DNA from: Exilispira sp964581895
GTDB lineage: Bacteria; Spirochaetota; JAAYUW01
Direction: 5' to 3'
Assembly (NCBI GenBank): GCA_964581895.1
Contig: CAZOPR010000006.1
Coordinates: 62,001-126,000 of the forward strand
DNA length: 64,000 bases
The position numbers and the translations under genes were made by a program. Each line of letters starts with the position of its first letter. The first letter of the stretch is position 1. The notes beneath the pieces were generated by a model. That model made no database searches and had not been told where the DNA came from. It worked only from the letters and a program-made list of their open reading frames with translations. Positions 52,597 through 61,055 of the stretch are shown one piece after another.

Positions 52597-53655
52597 TCAA
52601 TAAACAGTATGTTTTTCAATTATATTTACTTTTTGCTGCTCTTTTAAGAAATGCTGCCCATCTATTACAAATTGAAAATCCTTATATTCTTTAGGAATTT
52701 CAAAATATTGGTCATTTGAAAATGATTCTGGTATTTTTATTTTAATAGCCCTCATAGTTTTTTCATCCACATAAAAAGCATAGTTGTTATCCAATAAGAC
52801 TTCAATTGGAAGATAATAAATATTTTCTTTCTTATCTAAAACAAAATTAACATTTAAGAACATTCCAGGTAGAATTTCTTTAGGATTTGATATAAAGCAG
52901 GTAACTGTAAAAGTTTTTGTTTCAGGTGAAATATAAGGAGTTATAGATTTTATTTTACCAGTAAGCTTTTTCCCAGGAATATCTGGAAAGGTAAAATAAA
53001 TATTCATTGAACTTTGATTCTTAGAAAAAAGAAAATAGTATGATTCTGGTATTTTTGCTTCTATTACAAGCTTAGATAAATCTCCTACAGTGACAATAGG
53101 AACCTGTGGAGCGACAAGAGAACCTGCGACAGAATGAACGACAAGAACCACGCCATTAACAGGTGAAATTATTTTAGTGTAGTCAAGTTGAAGTTTAGCA
53201 AGTTCATATTGAGAGTTGTATGCATCATACTGGGCTTTCGCCTGCTCATAGTTTTGTTTTGATGTTGAGCCACTTTTATATAAACTTTCAACTCTTTCAA
53301 ATGTGGATTTTGCAGCTTCATAAGCAGCTTTTGCCTGATCATATTGCAAAAGATATGGGCTTTGATCAATTGTCCCTATAAGTTGACCAGCTTTAACATT
53401 ATCTCCTACTGAAACAAGAAGTGAAACTAAAGTTCCAGAAATCTTTGGTAAAATTGTAACAACAGATTCAGATTTTACATAGCCAGAAACAACAAGATTC
53501 TTTTCAAGGTTTCCATACATAGGAGTTATAGTTTCAACAGGTACAACAAGTTCTTCAACAGTTGGAACTTCTTTTGAACGACTAAAAAACCAAAAAACTG
53601 CAATAGATAAAAGAATTGCAAACAAAATTATATATCTAATAGATCTATTTTTCAT
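52597..53655 (-). CDS. RND efflux periplasmic adaptor (membrane fusion protein)
   Basis: The adaptor joins pump and TolC. The 352-residue protein has an N-terminal anchor (about 7-25), a split lipoyl domain (VVSGYVKSESVVTILPKISG and ISPVNGVV), a helical hairpin between (about 105-165, QAKAAYEAAKSTFERVE and YEQAKAQYDAYNSQYELAK), a beta-barrel domain and a membrane-proximal domain. It is the first gene of the efflux operon; 181 T-rich bases separate it from the pump gene. AAGG lies rather far (13 bases) from the ATG. Confidence 0.93.
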   Translation of the reverse strand: MKNRSIRYIILFAILLSIAVFWFFSRSKEVPTVEELVVPVETITPMYGNLEKNLVVSGYVKSESVVTILPKISGTLVSLLVSVGDNVKAGQLIGTIDQSPYLLQYDQAKAAYEAAKSTFERVESLYKSGSTSKQNYEQAKAQYDAYNSQYELAKLQLDYTKIISPVNGVVLVVHSVAGSLVAPQVPIVTVGDLSKLVIEAKIPESYYFLFSKNQSSMNIYFTFPDIPGKKLTGKIKSITPYISPETKTFTVTCFISNPKEILPGMFLNVNFVLDKKENIYYLPIEVLLDNNYAFYVDEKTMRAIKIKIPESFSNDQYFEIPKEYKDFQFVIDGQHFLKEQQKVNIIEKHTVY

Positions 53656-53742
53656 ATTATTCTATTATTTCCTTAGAAGATAAATAACTCAAATATAAAT
53701 TTAATCAAATGAAGGGGAAAAATATATGGCAAAAATAAATAA

Positions 53743-53757
53743 GTGAGTAATCACTCA
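53743..53757. promoter_or_regulatory. TetR-type operator candidate of the efflux operon
   Basis: GTGAGTAATCACTCA contains two overlapping inverted repeats, AGTGA-GTAA-TCACT (beginning one base earlier, at 53742) and TGAGT-AATC-ACTCA. The GAGTGA...TCACTC type is common for TetR/AcrR-family repressors of efflux genes. It spans the predicted start of the promoter at 53765-53792. No TetR gene is in the window. Confidence 0.55.
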
Positions 53758-53764
53758 TTTTCAA

Positions 53765-53792
53765 AAGATATCTATTTCATCTATTTTGTCAA
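53765..53792 (-). promoter_or_regulatory. Promoter of the efflux operon
   Basis: Minus strand: TTGACA (53787-53792), 16 bases, TATCTT (53765-53770). The predicted start, near 53757, falls on the palindrome. The leader to the adaptor ATG is about 100 bases. Confidence 0.55.
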
Positions 53793-54000
53793 TAAAATTA
53801 AATTGAAAATTTAATAAAATTTAATGTTAGAAACTTTTTCTTAATAGTTTTTTTATTTAATTTTTATTATCTTATTTTTCTTATTTTTATCCTTGTTCTT
53901 ATTTTTATCCTTGGTCTATTAAAATATTTTGAGAACATAATTTTTTAATTTTATGTCTAATTACTGTTTTTAATAATATTTTTTCATAATATTAATATAG

Positions 54001-54804
54001 TTAGCGAAATCTTTCAATTTTTACTGGATTGCCATCTTTATTTTCAATAAATAAAATAGCATTACCTTTTCTAAATCTTAGGTCAACAATATTATCTTTA
54101 AAAATATTTGAAATTCCAATAGAATAAAATCTTTCAAGTTTAATAGGGAAAGGATATTCAATAGGACTTATAGTTAAACTTTCAACTTTAGTTAAAGGGA
54201 AAAAAGAAAAAATTTTATCTTTTTGTTCATAAATTTTATATTTTGCAGCATTTAACAAAAATATTGATTCTACATCGTTATGGAATTCAATATTTAATAA
54301 ATCTATCAAAAAATCATTTTTATTATTTTTAAAACAATTTTCTTGAATTATTTTATTTTGATTTAGGTTTTTGATTTTTAAATTTTTAAGATATAATTTC
54401 TTTTGATTTAAAAACTGTGTAAAATAAAAAATTAAAGACAAGAAATGATCCTGTCTTGGACCTGAAATAGAAAAAAATATATGCTTAAAATTCTCTTTTT
54501 GGTTTTTATTTATATTTTCATTAGTCTTTATATTTTCATTAAATAAATTATAAGCCAAAATTGAATCAGTTAAATCCTTTTTTACGGAAAATCTTAAGAT
54601 TTTATCTTTAGAAATTATATTTTCTGGATTTTTGCATGTATCAAAATCTCCAACTGTAAATATGACTTTTTCAACAAGATCAAAATCCTTTGCAATTAAA
54701 AGACCACCGTCCACAGCGACAATATAATCAGATCTAAAGCAAAGATTTTTGAATTTTATGTTATTTTCAAATCTACTACTCAAAATATATAAGACAGTTT
54801 TCAT
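54001..54804 (-). CDS. Thiamine pyrophosphokinase
   Basis: The enzyme makes thiamine diphosphate from thiamine and ATP. The 267-residue product has VAVDGGLLIA (VDGG 31-34), VGDFDT (52-56), KKDLTDSILAY, SGPRQDHFLSL and the C-terminal beta domain with FFPLTKVESLTISPIEYP and GISNIF. This series is specific to the family. Between motifs there are Lys/Asn-rich low-complexity insertions (about 92-105 and 135-165). It overlaps the TPR gene by four bases and is last in the PBP-PPC-TPR operon, an unusual place for it. Confidence 0.88.
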   Translation of the reverse strand: MKTVLYILSSRFENNIKFKNLCFRSDYIVAVDGGLLIAKDFDLVEKVIFTVGDFDTCKNPENIISKDKILRFSVKKDLTDSILAYNLFNENIKTNENINKNQKENFKHIFFSISGPRQDHFLSLIFYFTQFLNQKKLYLKNLKIKNLNQNKIIQENCFKNNKNDFLIDLLNIEFHNDVESIFLLNAAKYKIYEQKDKIFSFFPLTKVESLTISPIEYPFPIKLERFYSIGISNIFKDNIVDLRFRKGNAILFIENKDGNPVKIERFR

Positions 54805-56333
54805 TTGTTTGCCTTGGAAAAGTAAGATTCAAAAACTTGTTGATAGCCTGATTTACTAATAAATTCAATATCTTTATTTGAACTTGCAAGAGAAAGGACA
54901 TCTGAAGGTATAGAATAAGAATGAATAAATAAAAGTTTATCTGCCTTTATTAAATCTTTCACATCTTTTGCAAAATTAACTAACTCTTTTGAAATTGTTT
55001 TATTTCTCGAAAATTTAATAAGATATGAAACAACTCTTCCATTTGCAGATCTTCTTCCGAGGAAATAAACACCAGTTGCATTAAATAAATCTGGATCATT
55101 TTCTAAGTTATAATTACTAACTTCAGTAAATCCCATGAATTTTATAAGTTCCATATTTAAAAAAACCCAATCTTGATACTTGGAAGTAATGAACTTATCA
55201 AAGCTCATCTTTTCACTTATATTTAGTGTTATGCCAAGTTTTTTTTCGATATTTGAAAGGTCTATATTTTTTGCATAAAGTAAATCTTCCTCAACAATAG
55301 AGTCTGGAAATTTAAGATTTATAAGTGAACTCCAATCTTCAAGAGTCTTTATAAACTCTGGTTTGGAAATTATCCTTTCTTTTTCAAAAGCAATATCTGA
55401 GACATCTTTATAATTCCTATCTATTGAAAAAAGAATATCAAGTATCTGAAAAGCTCTTTGATATTCCTTCTGTAAAAAATAAGCAAGCATCAATGAATAT
55501 AATACATCTAATAAAATTTCTTTAGATATAAATTTTCTATTTTCAAGAACATAGGTATAATACTGAATAGCCATTTTTATGTTATGCTGGTATTGGTATA
55601 TATATCCTAAAAGGTAATAAGTAAAAGATCTAATTTTAGGGTTCTTTTCATTTTTTAGTACTTCTTTAAGCATATCTAAAGCATCTGCAAAATTTTTAAG
55701 TTCAGTTTTCAAATAAGCCATGAAAAATAAAACTTTTGTATTTCTAGTATCAAGTTCTCTTGCAACATTGAAATAAGCAAGACTTTCTGTATATCTTTTT
55801 TCTTCAAGTTCTATAAGCCCAAGTAATGTTAATAATTCTTTATTTTTAGGGTTAATAGATTTCGCATCAGATAAGAATATTTTTGCTTTTTTAAATTGAG
55901 CATTTGCTGCATAAATTTTGCCTATATGAAATAATGCTTCGAAGTGCCTTGGATTTATCTGTAATATTTGATAGTAATAATAAAAAGCATTTACAAAACT
56001 TCCAGTGTTGAAAAAACAATCAGATAAGGTTTCGTAATATTCAAGTTTATACTTAAATTCTGAAAATGCCTGATTTTTTTCCAATGGTGCTAAAATAAGT
56101 ATAGCATTAGCAATATCATCAACTTTATAAAGCGAAACTCCATAGAAGAAAAGAGATTTCATCGAATCTTTTAATCTTTCCTGGTTTCTCTTATAAAAAT
56201 CAATAACACCAATGTAATTTTCCATGTCAAATAGTTTTTGAACCTGGATTTCAAGTGGCATCCTTTTTATTACCAGAAAATAGAAAGAGATTCCAATACC
56301 TGCAAGCATTAATAATACTAATGCATAAATCAT
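54801..56333 (-). CDS. Membrane-anchored TPR protein with a possible Mrr-like C-terminal domain
   Basis: The 510-residue product has an N-terminal membrane segment (about 2-22) and about seven tetratricopeptide repeats (to about 310), for example YYQILQINPRHFEALFHIGKIY and AYFNVARELDTRNTKVLFFMAY. The last 150 residues carry DWVFLNMELIKFMGFTEV, YFLGRRSANGRVVSYLIKFS and DKLLFIHSYSIPSDVLSLAS. This order resembles the Mrr/restriction-endonuclease-like fold, where the middle block carries the catalytic Q-x-K; here it is L-I-K. The nuclease-fold reading is an inference and activity is doubtful. The ribosome-binding site AGGAAA lies in the end of the preceding gene. Confidence 0.72.
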   Translation of the reverse strand: MIYALVLLMLAGIGISFYFLVIKRMPLEIQVQKLFDMENYIGVIDFYKRNQERLKDSMKSLFFYGVSLYKVDDIANAILILAPLEKNQAFSEFKYKLEYYETLSDCFFNTGSFVNAFYYYYQILQINPRHFEALFHIGKIYAANAQFKKAKIFLSDAKSINPKNKELLTLLGLIELEEKRYTESLAYFNVARELDTRNTKVLFFMAYLKTELKNFADALDMLKEVLKNEKNPKIRSFTYYLLGYIYQYQHNIKMAIQYYTYVLENRKFISKEILLDVLYSLMLAYFLQKEYQRAFQILDILFSIDRNYKDVSDIAFEKERIISKPEFIKTLEDWSSLINLKFPDSIVEEDLLYAKNIDLSNIEKKLGITLNISEKMSFDKFITSKYQDWVFLNMELIKFMGFTEVSNYNLENDPDLFNATGVYFLGRRSANGRVVSYLIKFSRNKTISKELVNFAKDVKDLIKADKLLFIHSYSIPSDVLSLASSNKDIEFISKSGYQQVFESYFSKANK

Positions 56334-56335
56334 TT

Positions 56336-57739
56336 TCAGTTTCCTACTTTAATAGTGTAAACTATCTCCTTTGTAAAATTTAAAGAAGATAATTTTATCA
56401 GTACTTTTTTCCCATTAACCAAAATTTGATTAGATCCTTCTTTTATATCAAAAGAAGAGATAAAAATATTGTCAACAAATATTTCACATTTTAAAATAGA
56501 AAAAGGATCTTCCGTTGAAATTATAATATTATTTTGATCTTTTTCAAGTTGAATAAAATAATAATCGATATCATATTCCCAGGAAATAGAACCAACAAGA
56601 GTATCAAATATAGTAAACTCATTTGCCGATTCTTCATCATCATTTGGTTCTATCTCTAAGGAGGAGGAATCATTTTCAACTTTAATATTATATGAGAATG
56701 TTTTTATAGGAGAATTTTCAACTTTGCTTAATTTAATATAGTATATACCTTTTGGTAATAATAGATTTCGAAATGAACCTGCGCGATGCATTTTATAATC
56801 ACCAAAAAAGCTACCAAAATCCGCGATAAGAGATATTGAAAAAGGAAAGGAAGAAGAAGAAAAAATTATCCTATAAAACCCTTCCTTTTCAACATTAAAA
56901 GTAAAATAATCAATATCCTCTTCCGAAACCTCTCCAAAGATAGTCTGATTTATCTCTATTTTATTTGCATTTTCAGCAGTATTATTTGGTTCAAACTCGG
57001 AAAAATTGGTTAACAAAGTGATAGGTTTTATTATAATGATATAAGGAAGGTCATAAAAATCTGAAGTTTTTGAATTTATTTTAAGGTAATATTTTTTTTT
57101 GGATAAAAACTTGAAAGGAAGATTTTTATTAACATTAGAAATTATATTTTTATTTTCATCATACAAGATCGCAGTAAAATTATCATCAGAGGTTGATATT
57201 GTTAAAATACAGTTCATATCGAAATATGTGTCATTTAATATGCTGAAAAAATCGACATCATTTTCATTTATTAGTCTTCCTACATAAGAGTAGGTATTGT
57301 AACTTGCAAGGATAAAATCTGAAGCAACCTCAAAATCATCATCAGGTTCAGATTCATATCTGGATGAATACCAGTATTGCTTTTTTATAAAGTTAATCTT
57401 ATAAGTTATAGTAGGGATCACTTTTAAGTCGAAAAGATCACACTTTATAAAATATTTTCCAAAGTCTATATCATATAATTTGATAGTTTTAATATCATTA
57501 TATTTTTGGCTGTAATTTGTTTCTTTATAAGTGTAAATCAGTGCAAGACTGACCTTTGATTCAAATGTTATTTCTAAATCATATATCCCTTTTGGAGCCT
57601 TAATAAAAAAGCTATTTTTAGATATTGTTACTTTACCATTTAAACTAAAACTTTCAGATTGCTTACAGGATGTCGCCAGAAAAAGGATAGTTAATATTAA
57701 TAGAATAAAGAAAAGATTTAAGTATCTTTTATAAACCAT
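56336..57739 (-). CDS. Lipoprotein with three PPC-like domains
   Basis: The 467-residue product has a signal with lipobox LATSC (Cys about residue 25). Three copies of a pre-peptidase C-terminal-like (PPC) domain follow, marked by ESEPDDDFEVASDFI...DVDFFSI, EFEPNNTAENANKI...DIDYFTF and EIEPNDDEESANEF...DIDYYFI. The E-P-N/D-D and D-(V/I)-D-(F/Y) marks are typical. PPC domains in secreted enzymes bind polymers or aid export; there is no catalytic domain here. The frame is open to a TTG at 57754, but the ATG at 57739 gives a normal signal sequence. It lies between the PBP and TPR genes. Confidence 0.75.
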   Translation of the reverse strand: MVYKRYLNLFFILLILTILFLATSCKQSESFSLNGKVTISKNSFFIKAPKGIYDLEITFESKVSLALIYTYKETNYSQKYNDIKTIKLYDIDFGKYFIKCDLFDLKVIPTITYKINFIKKQYWYSSRYESEPDDDFEVASDFILASYNTYSYVGRLINENDVDFFSILNDTYFDMNCILTISTSDDNFTAILYDENKNIISNVNKNLPFKFLSKKKYYLKINSKTSDFYDLPYIIIIKPITLLTNFSEFEPNNTAENANKIEINQTIFGEVSEEDIDYFTFNVEKEGFYRIIFSSSSFPFSISLIADFGSFFGDYKMHRAGSFRNLLLPKGIYYIKLSKVENSPIKTFSYNIKVENDSSSLEIEPNDDEESANEFTIFDTLVGSISWEYDIDYYFIQLEKDQNNIIISTEDPFSILKCEIFVDNIFISSFDIKEGSNQILVNGKKVLIKLSSLNFTKEIVYTIKVGN

Positions 57740-57770
57740 TTGATTTAGTCCCAAACTTTATTAATGTTTA

Positions 57771-59861
57771 TTAATGGATATTGCAATTTTCAGATGGAAT
57801 TGATTCATTTGGTAGATAAAGTACAACAGTATTTGGACAGTTTTGATTTGCAATTAAAAGCGAATCGGTACAGATATTTACAAGTTTTCCATTTTCATCA
57901 ACAAAATTGTAATCTTCTGCAAAGAAAGGGTAGATTTTTTGGGTATAAAGATAATATAAGTAAGCTGAAAATCCACCACCAGTTAATTGAGTTTTACCAT
58001 CATTTAGGTCATAACCAGTCCATATAACTGTTAAAAGACCTTTTGTAAACCCTACAAACCACGAATCCATACCATTGTTTGTTGTGCCTGTTTTTGAATA
58101 AACAGGATAATTAAAATTAGTCTGACTTTTGGCAAAATAAGAAGTGCCGCCTTTTTGTGATGTCATTCCTAAAATCCAGATTAATTCTTTGGTATATTTA
58201 GGTTCAACAAAGTTATAGGTTTCCTCTTTAATATTACTATATACAATATCTTGATGAGAAACTATTTTTTCTATAATATATGGCTTTCTTGCATTTCCTA
58301 AAGAAGCGATAGGAGTATACATCGTCGCTATATCTAAAGGTGAAAATTCAAATGTTCCAAGACCTATCGAAAGGTAGGGCATTATTTTTTCTTTTGTTTT
58401 TTTATCTATATAAAGAGCAATACTTTCGTTGAACCAATCGATAAATCTATTCAAATCAATTTTTTGAGTCACCTGAATCATTACAGAATTTAATGATTTC
58501 TTAATTGCATCAAAAACAAAAACATCCCCATAATATTGATTACCATAATTTTTAGGTTCCCAAATCTGGTTTTCAAGTTCAAGTTTTAAAGGTTTATCTT
58601 CAAATATGGATGTTGGTGATACAATGCCATTTAGAAAAGCATAAAGGTACAAAAATGGCTTAAAAATAGAGCCAACCTGCCGTTTACTGTAAAATGCCCT
58701 ATTGAATTCATTTAATGGAGAGAGTTTTTTCCCACCAATAAATGAAAGTATTTCTCCTGTTTCTGGATTAATAGAGATAGATGAAATTTCTATTTTATTT
58801 TCATCATCAATACTATCTAATTTTTGAGGTAATATCTCAGATATGTAAGTATTAGCAGAATCCTGTAAGGCAAATTGTGCATTAATATCTATGGTTGTGT
58901 AGATTTCAAAGTCATATTCAAATGCTTTTATAAGACCATAATTTTGTTCAATGAAAGAAAGAACATAATTTTTAACCCAGGGAGCTTTGTTTTCTATATC
59001 AAGGTAGGATTTTGTTCCAAGTTTTTGAAAATCATAACTTTCAATAAATTCATTTTTAACATAATCTGCAACTTTCTCATTTATATAACCAACCTTTAAT
59101 GCCCTCGACATAAGATAACTTAGCTTGCTTTTAGTTATCTCTTTGTTTTTTAAGGGTGAAAATCTTTCAGGAGAAGAGATAATAGATATAAGCATTGCAG
59201 ATTCAGCAAAATTTAACTGTTCTACCTTTTTATTAAAATAAAACTCTGAAGCTTTAGCTACACCATATCTACCATAACCAAAGTAAGCTATATTGAGATA
59301 AATTTCTAAGATTTCTTCTTTCGTAAGTATCTTTTCAAGGTAAAAAGCAGTTATCATCTCTTTTGCTTTTCTGGTAATGGTCTTTTTCTGATCTGTAAAT
59401 AAAAGTTTGCTTACCTGCTGCGTTATTGTTGAGCCACCAAAAGCATTTCTTCTATATCTTATATTTTTTAGGATAGATACAAGAATCCTTCTTGGTACTA
59501 TTCCTTTATGGGTAAAAAAGGTGAAATCTTCTTTTATCAGTAGTAGATCTACAAGATATGGCGGGATTTGCTCAATACTGACATATTCGAAATCTCTATC
59601 ATATATTTTAGCTAAAATTATTTTATTTCTATCAAATATAGTGATTGAATGGGGACTTGCAAAACCTCGCCCCCCTTGATGAATCTGATTTTCAAAGTTT
59701 TTTACTCTAAAATAAACATTATCTTTTTTCCCAGAAACTGTTAAAATAAGTTCTGCAATATTACTACTGCAACCAGTAAAAATAATCAAAAAAGATAAGA
59801 TAATAAAAGTAAATAATAAAGATAAAACTAAAAATGAAATTATTTTGCTTTTTTTATTCAT
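57771..59861 (-). CDS. Class A penicillin-binding protein (PBP1A-like)
   Basis: This bifunctional enzyme polymerises and cross-links peptidoglycan. The 696-residue protein has an N-terminal membrane segment ending in FTGC (Cys 31, lipobox-like). Its GT51 domain has the catalytic Glu in KEDFTFFTHKG (E111) and GGSTITQQVSKLLF (142-155). The transpeptidase domain has SIFK (S398, K401), SLN (456-458) and KTGT (590-593). All active-site motifs are intact. The C-terminal tail has three Cys. First gene of an operon with a PPC lipoprotein, a TPR protein and thiamine pyrophosphokinase. Confidence 0.93.
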   Translation of the reverse strand: MNKKSKIISFLVLSLLFTFIILSFLIIFTGCSSNIAELILTVSGKKDNVYFRVKNFENQIHQGGRGFASPHSITIFDRNKIILAKIYDRDFEYVSIEQIPPYLVDLLLIKEDFTFFTHKGIVPRRILVSILKNIRYRRNAFGGSTITQQVSKLLFTDQKKTITRKAKEMITAFYLEKILTKEEILEIYLNIAYFGYGRYGVAKASEFYFNKKVEQLNFAESAMLISIISSPERFSPLKNKEITKSKLSYLMSRALKVGYINEKVADYVKNEFIESYDFQKLGTKSYLDIENKAPWVKNYVLSFIEQNYGLIKAFEYDFEIYTTIDINAQFALQDSANTYISEILPQKLDSIDDENKIEISSISINPETGEILSFIGGKKLSPLNEFNRAFYSKRQVGSIFKPFLYLYAFLNGIVSPTSIFEDKPLKLELENQIWEPKNYGNQYYGDVFVFDAIKKSLNSVMIQVTQKIDLNRFIDWFNESIALYIDKKTKEKIMPYLSIGLGTFEFSPLDIATMYTPIASLGNARKPYIIEKIVSHQDIVYSNIKEETYNFVEPKYTKELIWILGMTSQKGGTSYFAKSQTNFNYPVYSKTGTTNNGMDSWFVGFTKGLLTVIWTGYDLNDGKTQLTGGGFSAYLYYLYTQKIYPFFAEDYNFVDENGKLVNICTDSLLIANQNCPNTVVLYLPNESIPSENCNIH

Positions 59862-59888
59862 TTAGCTTTTTATTTATCTATCTTTTTA

Positions 59889-60629
59889 TTATCTAGCGAA
59901 GGAAAGTCTCCAATCTAATCCGATTCCTATGGTAGAAAAAGGATTATCCATAAAATCATAAGATGCTACAAAGATAGACAATACTTTTGGAATTATATCA
60001 AATACAAGTGTTGCATTAAATACCCCACGAGACACAGACATATATGTTGCTGCATTTCCTAAAGCATTATTAGAAAAATCTAGAACAAGAAAAAAGACAT
60101 CTCCTACAAGTGGTATTAAGGTTCCTATATAAAAGTTAATGGAATTGTCTATTCCTTGATTAAAATATATTGTTTTACCGATAACTATATCCATCATCCC
60201 TTTACCAAAAACAGAACCACTATGAAAAGCAACATAAAATTCAACTGAATTTGAATTTTCATAAATTTCAAATACAGCACCTAAAGATAAATCAAGTTTG
60301 CCTTCTAAAAATCTATACTTTGTTGAGATTAGAAAAGGAGTAAAAGTAGCATCAGAAGTTAAAGCAAACTGATGACCAAACCCTATCTCCCAATTTTTTA
60401 TAAATGAAAAAGCTATGCCTATCGGAAGATAGTTTGGTGAAGAAAAGATCCAGCCAGCATTAATATTAAAAGAGCCATTTGGCACTGGAAGAGCCGACGG
60501 GCATATAATATAGCCATTTATTCCCCCAAGAGTTACAAGGTAATTAGAATTTGTTGAACCAGCTAAAAGTTCGATTGAAAATAAAAAGATTAAAATTATA
60601 AGGGCAAATAAGGTGAAAGATTTTTTCAT
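59889..60629 (-). CDS. Putative outer-membrane beta-barrel protein
   Basis: The 246-residue product has a signal sequence ending near ELLAG (about residue 23). Alternating short beta segments with Gly and aromatic residues follow, such as NGYIICPSALPVPNGSFNI, NWEIGFGHQFAL, KYRFLEGKLDLSLGAVFEI and STIGIGLDWRLSF. The pattern suggests a 10- to 12-strand barrel related to YjbH-like or small porin-like proteins, but no family is certain. GGGGGAAAA before the ATG supports the start. It ends Phe-Ala-Arg, not aromatic. It lies 27 bases upstream of the PBP gene. Confidence 0.62.
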   Translation of the reverse strand: MKKSFTLFALIILIFLFSIELLAGSTNSNYLVTLGGINGYIICPSALPVPNGSFNINAGWIFSSPNYLPIGIAFSFIKNWEIGFGHQFALTSDATFTPFLISTKYRFLEGKLDLSLGAVFEIYENSNSVEFYVAFHSGSVFGKGMMDIVIGKTIYFNQGIDNSINFYIGTLIPLVGDVFFLVLDFSNNALGNAATYMSVSRGVFNATLVFDIIPKVLSIFVASYDFMDNPFSTIGIGLDWRLSFAR

Positions 60630-60880
60630 TTTTCCCCCAAAAAAATTATTGTTTACTTTTATTTATTGTTATTCTACCTTAAATAATATAACAAAAATTA
60701 TTTATTTTGCAAATGAAAAAATGCGAAAGATTTTATTTGAAATTTAAGAAGTAATAAAAATGCATATATGAAAGAAAAAAAATTTACAAAATATAAAAAT
60801 ATAAATATAGAAATAAAAATATAAAAATAAAAATACAAAAATACAAAGATATAAAAATATAAAAATATAAAAAAATATAA

Positions 60881-60911
60881 AAAAAAGCGACCCTTATAGA
60901 GTCGCTTTTTT
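60881..60911. terminator. Bidirectional hairpin terminator after tRNA-Lys
   Basis: Arms AAAAAAGCGAC (60881-60891) and GTCGCTTTTTT (60901-60911) around a nine-base loop. On the minus strand it follows the tRNA end by four bases. The flank to the left is a TATAAAAATA-type microsatellite (about 60775-60880). Confidence 0.9.
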
Positions 60912-60915
60912 TCTT

Positions 60916-60988
60916 TGAGATGCACAGGGATCGAACCTGTGGCCCCCTCCTTAAAAGGGAGGTGCTCTACCGGCTGAGCTAGCATCTC
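60916..60988 (-). tRNA. tRNA-Lys (anticodon TTT)
   Basis: The minus strand gives a complete cloverleaf. The acceptor stem is GAGATGC/GCATCTC with discriminator A. The D-arm is GCTC...GAGC, the anticodon arm CCTCC-CTTTTAA-GGAGG (stem with loop), and the T-arm CACAG-GTTCGATC-CTGTG. The anticodon in the loop is TTT, so Lys. No CCA is encoded. A hairpin terminator follows directly. The 5' leader contains ATCTCGT, complementary to the start of the tRNA and bases before it. Confidence 0.97.
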
Positions 60989-61055
60989 GTAATTTCGTAA
61001 CGAGATTAGTCAACCGGATTTAAAATTTTTGTCAATTAAAATTTTTATATAAATT

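Larger units (their letters stand above)
53656..54000. other. Regulatory gap upstream of the efflux operon
   Basis: About 345 bases between the thiamine pyrophosphokinase end and the adaptor start. It contains the promoter at 53765-53792 and palindrome at 53743-53757 for the efflux operon. The right half is AT-rich with a 20-base direct repeat-like stretch (TTATTTTTATCCTTG, twice, about 53876-53913). No ORF. Confidence 0.6.

Noticed and set aside
53743..53757. Transcription terminator
   Set aside because: The stems are only five bases with no following T-run in either direction; the position on a predicted start point fits an operator better.
60698..60985. Open frame of 95 codons on the minus strand
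   Set aside because: It covers the tRNA-Lys gene, its terminator and a TATAAAAATA microsatellite; the protein is Phe/Tyr-repeat nonsense.
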